Assembly: GCF_963678635.1 (NCBI RefSeq)
Contig: NC_087062.1
Location: forward strand, 30,962,833 to 31,026,832
From: Symsagittifera roscoffensis
Lineage: Eukaryota > Xenacoelomorpha > Acoela > Convolutidae
DNA length: 64,000 bases
Direction: 5' to 3'
Under the pieces are notes generated by a model, which was not told the origin of the DNA, did no database searches, and saw only the letters and a list, made by a program, of their open reading frames with translations. Made by a program: the position numbers and the translations under genes. Position 1 is the first letter of the stretch. Every line of letters begins with the position of its first letter. Shown here piece after piece: positions 34,137 through 45,324 of the stretch.

Positions 34137-34943
34137 CGGATGACCGAAAAAAGAGATGAAATTAGAAGAATTTAGAAGTTTTAGAACTTCTAAACGACGA
34201 AAAAAGAAGAAAACAAAGGAGTGATGAAGAAAAGTTAAAACTCAGAATTGTTTTATGTGTGTGAAAAACTCAAGTGAGAAACCAAGCAACCAAGTTGTAA
34301 TTGAAAACTGAAACATTAAGTTGAGTTTTGAAATTGTTTCATTTATAAATTTGCATTTTGATTTTAGTTGAAGTGGCTTTAGAGACACTCACTTACTATT
34401 TATTTAGAAAGGCTTAAGTGAAGGAGTATATTTAAATATTCCAGCCTGCATGACTGTTTTTAATCAGCTAGGAGAACTGATCACTTTGTGGTGACATGGA
34501 AGGCTTGAGTAATCTCTCGAAGAGGGAGATTGTTTCATTGTTCTTTCTAACCACAGAGTTTCTTAGTTTTAGTATTCAGGACAATAACAAGCAAGATTTC
34601 CGAAGGGAAAAGCGTAGTAGGATAATTTTAGCTTGTTGGTTGGCAGGACTTTCCTGCAAGCCAACACCTTTTAAATCTAAGAGAAAAAGTTTTAATCGGG
34701 ACATTGACATTGGAAGTCAGAAAATATGTTTTATCTTAAGTCATATCCTCAATGTGCAGATTAATGAGAGAGTTTGAAGGCTATAGTGATGTAGTATGAT
34801 GCCATTTATATTCTGCAGTGAGTCGATGTGACGTGGATGAGAGTAATTTCGTTCATTTTGTAAATTCTGTTTGATGACACTGTATCTATTTTACGAACAT
34901 TGCGTGATTCAATGAGGACATTGACCGGACTGTCCGGGGAGTA
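34137..34943 (+). other. E1 3' untranslated region with polypurine tract
   Basis: An 800-bp AT-rich region. It contains a 93-codon frame (34496-34777) also present in E2, and an imperfect hairpin near 34632-34665 (GTTGGTTGGCAGGA pairing with TCCTGCAAGCCAAC). It ends with TGTCCGGGGAGTA (34931-34943), taken as the polypurine tract that primes plus-strand synthesis. Confidence 0.65.
34496..34777 (+). CDS. Small frame in giant-element 3' UTR, doubtful
   Basis: A 93-codon frame starting with ATG, basic (many K and R), with an A-C-W-L-A-G-L-S-C stretch in the middle. The E2 counterpart (59796-60077) has the same length with only a few amino-acid changes. That may only reflect the recent common origin of E1 and E2. 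No domain is seen and it overlaps a hairpin. Confidence 0.25.
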   Translation: MEGLSNLSKREIVSLFFLTTEFLSFSIQDNNKQDFRREKRSRIILACWLAGLSCKPTPFKSKRKSFNRDIDIGSQKICFILSHILNVQINERV

Positions 34944-35869
34944 TGTGACATTCGACCAGAATGGACAAAATGCAATCTCTGCAGTTTAAGAAATTTTAGC
35001 AGCGAACCCTCCGAGTTAGTGATTTTGAAGGATTAACGACGTTATGCGGATGATTAGTAGAACGGTGAAGGTCAAGATATTCTAGTATTTTGAAATTTTA
35101 AATTTTCGAAGTCATGATGTAACATTTCTGAGAAACGTCAGAAACGGCCATTTTGGCGGAAGAGCTAAAAAGAAACAGAACAACATTAGTTGCGATTGCG
35201 AGAACAACGGAAATTGTGATTAAGAAACGACAACGAATCGCGGAGTTAACAGAGAACGTTCCGAGTTGCAACTATTGTGTCGCTACAATAGTTGCAAGGC
35301 CGTTGCGAACAACGGTGAAGGGTGGAAGACAGCCTTCCGGGTTACGGAGGAATCAAGTTTAACGTGCTTGATTCAGTAGATTCAAGAATCCGGAAGGGTT
35401 TCGGGACTGAAACTTTTATCCTTTTATATAAATTTTTAGCTTCCTGTCATGTCCTGAAATGAATTTAATTAACAATTGGATTCATTTTGATAAGGATGAG
35501 AAGCTAGGAGTTGGGGGAAAAGGTTGATCCATCTTCGATGGAGATGGTGATTTTTATCTACTGAACAAAAACAATAATAATTCAATAAGTAGTAGTAGCC
35601 TTGTTTTTAGAAGTGACCTCGTGATCTGGGGATACTGAGACCCAGCCATGAGCTCACTATTTCCACATGTAATTAAGTTAATTTGAGTGTTTTAACCGAA
35701 GCCGAAAGCAGTAAAGTTTTTTGTCGACCCGATGTTAGAAAAGACCACCGAAAGTGCTGGCTTGGTAGAGACGGTGAAAAGCATATAAAGCTCTGTTTAG
35801 ACGTTAGCCAGTCGTCTTAGGACTTAGTTTTATTTTCCGTCGTTATGTATCTTCTGGGCGAATGTTACA
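34944..35869 (+). repeat. E1 3' LTR
   Basis: 926 bp with the same ends and internal features as 14167-15092, including the TATA-like box and double hairpin. It is followed by GTCCT, the start of the minus-strand RT piece. Confidence 0.93.
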
Positions 35870-37345
35870 GTCCTAAAATGAGGAGTTCTTCTTTTGTTTT
35901 TATTTTTATTTTGGGGCATTTTTTTCGAAATTGTGTTAAAATTGAATTATACTGTGTACTAGTAGTCGGTCCCAAAAAACAAAGTTCACACTTCTCAGTG
36001 TATAAGCTCAGGCCGTATATTTGTTCCGATTTCAGAATGTTTTTAAGGTCCCGGAGTACTACCTTATAGTCGTCGGCTAAATTCCCATCATCTAAATACC
36101 AGATGTTAATTTTCGACTCCAACTGTTTGACTAGTGTATGAAATGTTTCCGCAAAAAGGGGTGGGGCTTCAGGATCACCTTGCTGGGTTCCGTCTTCTGA
36201 CATTATGACAGAGCTTCCGTAAAAAAGGTAACTAGGTTTACCATACTTGCAATGGGTGTTATTATACAATTCGGGGCGATTTGAAAAAACATGATTCAGC
36301 ATTGTTTCTCTGTTTAAAGAGTTAAAGGCATTCTTAAAATCTAGTTTTAAAAGAACAGTGCAATTTGGATTGTCGTCGCGTTCAATTAGGTTTCGAAACG
36401 AGTGCGCAGCTATTTGTGCTCCTCGTTTGGTACCGCATCCTACCTGTACGTTTCCGAAAAAATTTTGTCGCCCGGCGAGGGCCTTGCTTCCAGCGCATTT
36501 AGACGCGATACGTCTCAGCGTGTTGCCTATGGCAATCGGTCTCAACCCTCCGTCTATCTTTATGAGGGCGAAAAGCTTTGCGCCAAAAAAGAAAGGTCTT
36601 AGTGGTTCGGGTATTTTGCCATCTCCAATGAGGTTTATCAGCTTTAGTAAGCGATTTCAGAAAATTAAGTCCTGCACTGCCATTCGACTTACTAACAAGA
36701 TCTTTAAAAATTTGAGGAACTATTTTATCAGGACCTGCTGCTGATCCGTTTGGAAAGGACATTATCGCTTTGTATAGGTCGAAATCGGTTACGAAAAAAC
36801 TATCCAACTTTTCTGGATTTGGAGCTGCAAATTTGGCTCGCTGCGGGTGCTTAGACAACAATTTTTGATAGTTATCAGTTGAAAAAGGAGCTTTTTTGTC
36901 ATCCGAAGCAGCAAGCCTTATTCCTCATTTTACATTTCCTTCATCGAGCTTACTACTTATTAGCTTTATTCTCTGCTCGAGGTCACTCAGAGGCTGGCTT
37001 GAAACTTGGGGATGGGGTTTTGGAAGTGACACGTCTTCCGACACGAAGCTCGAATTTTTTTATTTATCAAAGAGCTCATGCTTGTGGTATGTTTGCGTCC
37101 ACTTCTTTTCGGTTGCTCCAAAAAAAAATAAGAACGACGTTAAAAAAATTAGCCATTTTGTAACATCTTCTACATTGTAGACGATGTCATTTATTTTGTC
37201 CGTTAGACTTGCCGCCAAGGGAACACGCGAGTCTTTTTGTACTCTCTTGAGTACTCGGACATTTGAGATGGCTGTATTAACATAATTGTCTAGCACTAAA
37301 TCATTACCTATAGTTGCTTTATTAATAGATTTTACATCAACGCAT
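35870..37345 (-). pseudogene. PHD-RT-endonuclease retroelement, middle part (reverse transcriptase)
   Basis: Minus strand, between E2 (upstream) and E1 (downstream). From 37345 it codes about 95 residues, stops near 37060, then resumes in another frame with a helical stretch containing an E-G-N-V/A-S-D-D signature (near 36900-36950; one TGA inside). The RT region spans about 36860-35870: an A-A-G-P-D-K-I motif (near 36735), a G-G-L-R-P-I-A-I-G motif (near 36530), motif A K-L-D-F-K-N-A-F (near 36340), motif B Q-Q-G-D-P-E-A-P (near 36175) and motif C Y-L-D-D (near 36090). A one-base indel near 36650 splits the frame. The piece is a dead retroelement with a recognisable active site. Confidence 0.8.
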
Positions 37346-38263
37346 TGTGACATTCGACCAGAATGTGAAAAATGCAATCTCTGCAAAATTCGAATTTTTA
37401 GCAGCGAGCCTTCCGGATTGGTGATTATTAAGAACTGAAAACGTTATTGGAACGATTGGCCAGTCGGTGAGGGCTAGAATATTCTGGTATTTTAACATTT
37501 CAAAAATTCGAATTATGACGTCATATTTCTGAGAAACGTCAGAAACGGCCATTTTGGCTAAAACAAGAAAGAAAAAGAGAACAACATTAGCTGCACTAAC
37601 AACAACTACGAAATCGAGATTGGAAAACGACAACGAGTTACAGAGTAACAGAGAACACTCCGAGTTGCAACTATTGTGCCGCTACAATAGTTGCAAGGCC
37701 GTTGCGAACAACGGTGAAGGGTGAAAGACGGCCTTCCGGATTAAGAAGAAATCAGGATTAACAAGCTTGATCCAGCAGATTTGTCAATCCGGAGGGGTAA
37801 AGGAACTGAAACTTTTATCCTGTTACATAAACTTTTAGCTTCTTGTCATGTCCTGATTTGAATTTAATTAACATCTGGATTCATTTTGATAAGGATGAGA
37901 AGCTAGGAGTAGGGGGAAAGGGTTGATCCATCTTCGATGGAGATGATGATTTTTATCTACTGAACAAAAACAATAGTATTATAATAAATAGTAGCCCTGT
38001 TTTTAGGAGTGACCTCGTGGTCTGGGGATACTGAGACCCAGCCATGAGCTCACTATTTCTGCATGTAATCTAGTTAATTTGAGTGTTTTGACCGAAGCCG
38101 AAAGCAGTAACGTTTTGTCGACCCGATGTTAGAAAGACCACCGAAAAGTACTGGCTTGGTAGAGACGGTGAAAAGCATGCAAAGTTCTGTTTAGACGTTA
38201 ACCAGTCGTCTTAAGACTTAGTTTTGTCTTCCGTCGATATGTATCTTCCGGGCGAATGTTACA
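37346..38263 (+). repeat. E2 5' LTR
   Basis: 918 bp, TGTGACATTCG...CGAATGTTACA. It carries the double hairpin (13-bp stem intact) and the nested hairpin near 37732-37797 with bases that differ from E1 but still pair. The TATA-like box is changed to GCATGCAAAG, so promoter strength may be reduced. Confidence 0.93.
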
Positions 38264-40514
38264 TAGATGTTTTTATGGCGCTCCTGGGTGTTATTCTTTT
38301 TAACATCATGACCGGCAGAACCGTTAACGAGCATTCCGCGCCGAGCGGATGCTCACATTAACGCCCTTATTAGGCCTAAACCGCCGGTCCGGAGGGGTGG
38401 TTCGGATTGCGGAAGCCCTCCGGATTACCGTGAATAGCTTTTTAACTTAGTTAAGACCGAAAATTCAAGAACCAGGAAGGGTGGGGGGATCGGCCATTCC
38501 CTCGTTCCCTGAGAGGTTCGTGACCAAAAACACTTAAAGATATAGATAAAACCAAGCAAAAAGTAGTATAGTACCCAAGATAAACAAAAAACATAAAAAA
38601 TTAACCGAAAAAACCAAAAACAGTAAAAAAAGTAAAAAATCAGTAGAAATCATCCCCCCAGACAAGATGTGATCCGACCCCCCCGTTTGTTGTTGATAGA
38701 TATATTGTTGTTACAGGCATTTATATCAGTCAGGATTGTTACGATCGGTTTTGTAGCCCGTTTGTGAGGCTTGTACTGTAGGGTTATTTGAGCATTTAAA
38801 CACGTTAATGATAAATTGCGTTCAATCCGGAAGGGTCAGCTGATTTGCGCTCAATTCGGAAGGGTCTTGGGAGAAGACTGATCCGGCAAGCAGTACAAGG
38901 AGCAACAAGAAGAGGCTCAACGACAACAACAATCGACTGTTGGGTATCGTTAACAAGTTTTGTATCCCTTTTGGTACAAAAATTAAAATAGTAATCTGTA
39001 GGGGGCTCGACAGTGCTGCACTGTAGTGACCCTTCACCGAACTGCGAATTTCCGAGTTAAGCACCTTAATTCGGATATTAAACAAACCCCGAGGGTTATA
39101 GTATTACTATTATTATTACTTATAGAGCCTATATTAATAGTCTTATATCGTTTTTCAGTGAAAAACAACGAAAACAGACCGGTTTTCAGGGTCAAAATAG
39201 CGATATTTTGATCCCCCCACAAGTCGCGATTTTTGAGATATCGATAATTTATGAAACGGAAAAAAGCGCTAAAGTAGTGTGTTACATCGTAATTGCACTA
39301 CCATAATAGATAGAACCGGTTGAGTTTAGTTCGGAAGTGGTTGGAACTATTTTGGAACCAAAAAACCGAATTTTCGTGATTTTTGAGAAACCGAAACACT
39401 AAAAATTCAGAAAATTTTTTGAAATTTTTGAGTTAGAACAGTAAAAATAGTTGTTCGGACAACGTCCACTAGTGAATCTACAAGTTTTAAAACCCGCTAG
39501 CCGAAAGCTTTCCCGGTTGCAAAGTAATCGAACTTAACGTGTTCGATTTGGTGGATTCATCAATCCGGAGGGGTACAGGTAGCATAGTTTTTTGCAAATT
39601 TTTTCAACTAAAGCGTTTTAGATCGGGTTTTTTGCATTGAACTAGAAGAGTATAAGCCTTCTGAGCTCGGATCAAATTTTTTGAGTTTAGAAAAAAGACG
39701 TTTTGGTTAATAACTTTGGAACTACTGGGCATATCGAGTTGATCTTGGTACCAATAGATCAGAAATTAGCTGAGCTTACTGATAGGGACAAAAGTTTTTC
39801 GGAAAAGTAAGCGTGAAAAATTTTTTGAGATTGTTTTTAGCAAATTCCTCAATTTGGAAGGGTACACCCTTCACGTTTTACAAAATTTTTTTAGAAAAGC
39901 CCTTATACCCCTAACAAAAGGTAATAGCGGTTGAATAAAGTAACTTTAGGCTGTTCTAGACGAAAAGGGAAGGCTAAAGGCACAGCAAAAGCTTAAGCGA
40001 GCCGAAGTTAGGCGAGCGATAAGACCCTTCACCGTTAGTGTGAATTGTCAAATAAGAGGCTTAACTTCAATCCGGAAGGGTCTAGGAAAGTAGTGCATAC
40101 CCTTCCTAGTTAATTGAAAGAGCAAAATTGCATCGGAGAACGTATCCGGAGGGGTATAGGTTGAAAGAAGGAAACCTCCGAAAAGCTACTTTTCCCAATC
40201 CGGAAGGGTCAAAATTTTTTTCAAGTCTAGATTTTAAATCAACATAAACTGTGCTTGATTGGGTAGTGAGTACACTATCTTTTAAATTGACTGATAACAA
40301 CATATTGTGCTAGTTTACAAATCTTACCACCGATAATCGGTTAGTGTGAATAAATTTTATACAAACTGTACTCTGATAACATACAGGGATTCGTGGTCAC
40401 TATTTAATAGAATCTTGTGAAAATTATTGTGTTGTGTCATTATTATTGTTAATAAAACTATAAGGTATCTAGCAATCGGGTTAAGTATAGGCATTAATAA
40501 GTGACAAATAGAGA
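38264..40514 (+). other. E2 leader
   Basis: Untranslated and collinear with the E1 leader but ~800 bp shorter. It lacks most of the GGAGGGGT array and the unique E1 stretch; the join is near 40225. Hairpin units corresponding to those of E1 are present near 38410-38485, 39500-39570 and 40020-40085. A candidate primer-binding site lies at 38276-38290. No gene is seen. Confidence 0.75.
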
Positions 40515-43263
40515 ATGAGTCTAAACAAGTCAAGGATACCAAAACGAGGTAATAGCTCTAGGAAATTCATACCTGAAAAGCAAAGAAAAACGATGACCGA
40601 TCCTTTTGTGGATTGGATCAAGCGATCCCGGTCCGATAAAGGGGAGACGGTTTCAGGCAGAATGGTTGAAACGAGAAGTCAGAAGACCTCAGAAGAGCGA
40701 AAAGAACTGTTAGAAGTGGAGGTCAATACGGACCATACCATGAACGACAACCAGGAAGTAAATGGACTGCAAGGGAGAGGCAGAAGGCTGGCGAGTGAAT
40801 CTACTCCGGTAGAACAAGGCCATGATTTTGCCACTTCCACCGGGACATTGGATCGAGAGGAGATGTCGAAACTGTCCGACATCTCAACTGAAGTAACGGC
40901 AACTAGAAGATCTCCGACAGACAACACTATGATGGCAGGCGGAACTGGGAAACAAACAGCGTCAATATCATTCTCAGAAAGAATGAAGAACACCTTTGGA
41001 AACATCTTTCCATTCAGCATGGGAGGAGGAGCAGGAAACGACGGTGAATCCCAGGAGGAAGAGGATGAAGAGGAGCAAGGTGACTTTGGATCTCAAGTCA
41101 GCCTCAATAGTTCGATCCAGGAGAACGAGGCATACGTCGGGAGAGAGACTGGAACCATGGACAAATTTGGCGTAGTGACAACGATAAGCAAAGAGGCAAA
41201 TACACCGGGCCAGTCAAAAGACTTCGCGATTATGACAAGTTCAGAGCCACAGACTGGAGAGAGTAGAACCAGAGGGCTAGGCAGCGCGTTAGCGGATCCT
41301 GAAATAGATAATGAGAAGACGTCGAGACAGAGAGTCAAGGCCCGGATCTCGACCAGCACGAAGCTACCTGGGACCGACAGGGTTACACCGCCACTAGTGA
41401 CGCCACTCGTGGATAACGGGGCAGCACTAGAAGAAGCTTTAAACAACATAGTGGACAGTTTAGGAGAACAAAACGAGCAAATGTCAATAAGGATGAGTGA
41501 TCTAGAAAGAGCAGTTCACATTGAAAGAGAAAGAAATAAACCGCAATAGACAGGAAGTTGCCAGGAGCGAAAAACGCTTGAAAGAAAGAACGGACGAGCA
41601 TATGGCGAAGAACTTGTCGCGAATGACCAGAGAGGCGGAACAGCAAGAGTTACGCTTAAGAGACGACATGGAGAGGTTAAGAATTCAGCAAGAGCAGTCT
41701 CTTGGGACTCTTGACACAAAGGTAGACGCCATGATGGAGCGGCGAACTCAGGCTATCATGGATAGGTTGGACGGGCTACTAAGCAGCAAGAGTGGACCAA
41801 AAGAAGGAGAGCCGAACTCGGGAGGTCCCAGCAGGGAACCGAGGGTGAACTTCAATGAACATCAAAAGAGGAAGACGTATGGATCCACTAGAGGCAGGGG
41901 CAGTTCATCAGGCTATGCCACAAGGGGTAATGGAGCATGGGGCCAGAACAGTAGAGCAAGTTCAACGGGGATCAGACAGACCTCTAACGAACGACCAACG
42001 CAAGGCACACATGCGACTGGGAGAAGTGATTCCGGCAACAGGGGGCATGCAAGCCCGAGGAGGAGTCATGTGGGCCAAGCGGGAAGCACTCACGGTGATT
42101 CGGTTTGCAGGGATGCACCGCATACAGAGCCTTCGACGAGGTGTGAGGACACTCAAGCAGGACACTCAAGGGATGCTACGGCAATGGCCACAGCATTTGA
42201 ACCCCTAAACAGGTCTTTGGAGACATTCCTGACAAGGTTATCAAGAACCAATGAACGCAGTGAGAAGTCCAGAAGAGTCTTTAAGAAACCAAGATGCTAC
42301 AAAGACGAATCTGATGGCTGTATTGATACCTGGATAGAGGTAATGAAGCTGCATTTTGAGGAAGAGGACTTGTCGGAGAGACAGGAATGCAGCGCGCTCA
42401 CCAGCAACTTAGAAGGGACAGCCCTGAACTGTGTCATGGCCAAGAAGCAATATCAACGTGACACTGCTGAGAAAATCTTCGAAATCTTGTTAAACCGTTT
42501 TGGATCAGGGGTGCAGGGGCACCAGGCGATGATGCGCTTCGAGAAACGGAGGCAACGAGAAGATGAAACGATAGACAAGTTTCTCGATGATTTGGAAATG
42601 CTGAGAAGACGCAGCCAACCGGATGAGTCAAACCGAAGGATGAACCTGGCCGTAGCCTCGAAATTTATCGATGGTGTGAAGAATGATGAACTTCGTACGA
42701 TGCTAGGAACGCATTACACACCACTATCAACCAATGCGCCAACACCGGAGGAGTTGAGGCTCAAATCAAAAGAATATCTTTTGTTGAAACCTCCTTCGAG
42801 ATCTGGATATTACAAGAACAATTATGGCAATTTTAACAACGGACCAGCAAACCAAGGGAACAATTGGTACAAACCGAGGGATGATATGGACAAGAGACGC
42901 TCTTGTGCTAATTGCAGTTCAACGGACCATCATGTGTCAGCATGACCAGCTTACAAACAAGGCATGAAAGCAATAGGCTTTAGCCTCGAGGACGAAGATG
43001 CGTCAGAGTTGGATCACGAGGATTTCATGAGAGGAGTAATTGCGAAAATCGGCCAGAGGTGTTTCTTTTGCAACTTGGAAGGTCATTTTAAATCAGATTG
43101 TCCGCAATTCTGGGATGCAGTGGCAGACATTAAGCATCGAAGACATGAAGAAGCTTTGTCAGGAGTGAAAGCCAGCAAGGCTCGACTTTTGAGTGAAGCA
43201 GAGGCACGCAGAAAGGATAAACCTCAAGAGCTGGCGGCAAAGAAAATGCAAGGAGACACGTGA
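40515..43263 (+). pseudogene. gag: E2 gag
   Basis: ATG at 40515 as in E1. The frame runs to 41549; an 11-bp deletion near 41531 (relative to E1) shifts sense to frame +1 (41521-42945). A TGA at 42943-42945 replaces the last zinc-binding Cys of the first CCHC knuckle. The frame then continues to 43263, where a second 11-bp deletion near 43250 shifts it again. Domains match E1: acidic N terminus, coiled coil (41420-41800), RG-rich stretch, capsid (42240-42800), two knuckles (second at about 43060-43110). Confidence 0.85.
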
Positions 43264-45318
43264 GCCGGAACCAGCAACTGCGGCTCACGACTTCAAGGTC
43301 GATTATAAGGCAGCCGCGAGGGATGCTCTAAATAGAGTGCAGCAGGAACTAGTGACGAAAGAGATCGAACAAAAAGTGAAACTTGAACTGGAGAATGAAA
43401 AACTTCAGGAGCAACTGAATACCTTCGAAGCAACGGAGTTCGAGGAAACTAAAGCACCAAGCAGTTTGAGCATGAAGCTTAATGTGATCTCCGGTCAGAG
43501 GTTCGGCATGGTGCCGCAAGGAAGCAAGATACAGTCGATAATCTCAGTGGCTGGACATCAGGTGATCAGAAATCTGAGTGAACCATCCGATTTCACTTTG
43601 ATGCATTTGGACACATATGCAGATTATCTGAGGCAGGTGGAGCCACGCACCGAGTCGAGAGCTGTGCGAGCACTACTAACGACGGGTGGCCCTCGCATGA
43701 AGAAACTTCATGGACGCTACCTAGAGGTCTATGGGCCGTATCAAGTAATGCTGAACGTGGATGGAATCAGTATCTACACCAGGACTTATGTAACAACCGA
43801 AGATGACCAAATGGGGCAGATCTATTTGGAAGAAGGGGAACTCAAGGTCCGCAGGATAGGCCATGACGCCATGATGGAACAAGACGCAGTACACATTGGG
43901 TATGAAGCAGATGTGACCGCACATCTACTCGACACCAACGGAACAAAACTCGGAGTCACAGGGCTTCTGGACACAGGAGCGGTAGTGAGTGTGATGCCGA
44001 TAAAAACTTGGGAAAGAATGGGCTTCACGCGGGAAGATCTAATTCCAACGAATCTCCGACTGGCCGCCGCCAATCGAGGAGCTATCTACGTGGCCGGAAA
44101 AACACCAATAATGGTCCTCCACATGGGAGGACGGGATCTTTGGATGAGCTTCCTGGTGGTAGAGAATCTGGACGACGCCGACCAATTCATCTTGGGCAGA
44201 GATTTTGTCAGGAATTTTGACGTGATGATTGACTTGAACAACGGTCTGATACGGATTAGAAACCCGGACCGAAAGTATGTTAAGAGACCAATTAATAGGA
44301 TAATAACAGACGAAAAGAAGGTACCAATTTTCTTGGATAGAAAAGTAAAATTACAACCAGGACAAGCTGTGGTAGCAGTTTTTAGAACGAGAAATTTGAA
44401 TTCGTTAAGTGATAGTAAAGAGGTTTGCTTAGTACCGAATCCAAATAGTCAGAGTTCGGTGATTTTAGGCCGGAGCTTCTCGGTAACGCAAAACGGACTG
44501 TGTGTCAGTGTGTTGTTGAACACACTGGACACCACGGTTTCAATCCAGCGTGGAAAGAAGCTTGGCTTCGCTTTGCCGATGAGGACCGACTATGAGGAGA
44601 CACAAAACTTGAAGAAATATAGTGTGAAAGACTGTCCTTATCACGCCAATAAAGATAAAATTTTAAAGAGGATTAATGAATTAAAATCTATTCATAAATT
44701 GTTTTCAATGAAATCCGAAACGGACGACGGCTTATCAAGCTGCTCGAATTTTCCGGAACGCCCCTCGTCATATGAACTAGAATCTGACAAACCGGTTTTG
44801 CCAGAGATAGAACATTTTAAAGGGAAAATAGGTGAGGGAGATTTCAAAATATTACGGGACCTCCTAAATCGGAACGCAGATGTATTTTCAAAACATAAGG
44901 CGGATATCGGTTGCTGTAATTTCGTCGAACACGAAATCGAACTAGAAGAGGGCGCCGTACCCCATAGGGAAGGCGCAAGGCGAATAACGCCACACAAATC
45001 GGAAGCGTGCCGAGCGGAAATAGAAATGTTGCTTGAATACGACATGATAGAACCTTCGAAATCGCCATGGGCTTGCGGAGTAGTAATGGCGAAAAAGAAA
45101 GGGGGCAGCTTAGATTTTGTTGCGACTTTCGTTACTTGAACGCGGTAACGATAAAAGATGCGTACCCGATACCGCGAATAGACGAGAGCCTATCTAAGCT
45201 TGGTGATACCAAGTTCTTCACCACATTGGACTTAGGTTCTGCCTTCTGGCAGGTCCCTCTGCGAAAGAAGGACAGAGAGAAGACCGGATTCGCGTGCGAC
45301 TTGGGATTGTACCAGTAG
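43193..45318 (+). pseudogene. pol: E2 protease and RT N-terminal half
   Basis: Frame +2 from about 43250. A helical linker leads to a protease with D-T-G-A near 43970 and I-L-G-R-D-F near 44190. RT fingers follow (near 45050-45100). An indel in the G run near 45100 moves sense to frame +1, where motif A reads L-D-L-G-S-A-F-W-Q (near 45228). A TAG at 45316-45318 replaces a Trp just before motif B. Confidence 0.85.
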
Positions 45319-45324
45319 AAGAGG

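Larger units (their letters stand above)
14167..35869 (+). mobile_element. Giant LTR retrotransposon copy E1 (21.7 kb)
   Basis: Bounded by two 926-bp LTRs that differ at about 10 positions by eye (~1.1%), so the insertion is young. It has the same layout as E2: leader, gag-pol ending in a macro domain, then a second long ORF region. Compared with E2 it has lost about 70 bp and about 710 bp around the protease-RT junction, about 610 bp from the start of ORF2, and about 1,565 bp from the middle of ORF2. It keeps about 800 bp of leader that E2 lacks. It lies in the minus-strand retroelement ORF. Flanks ATC and GTC agree at only two of three bases. Confidence 0.92.
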
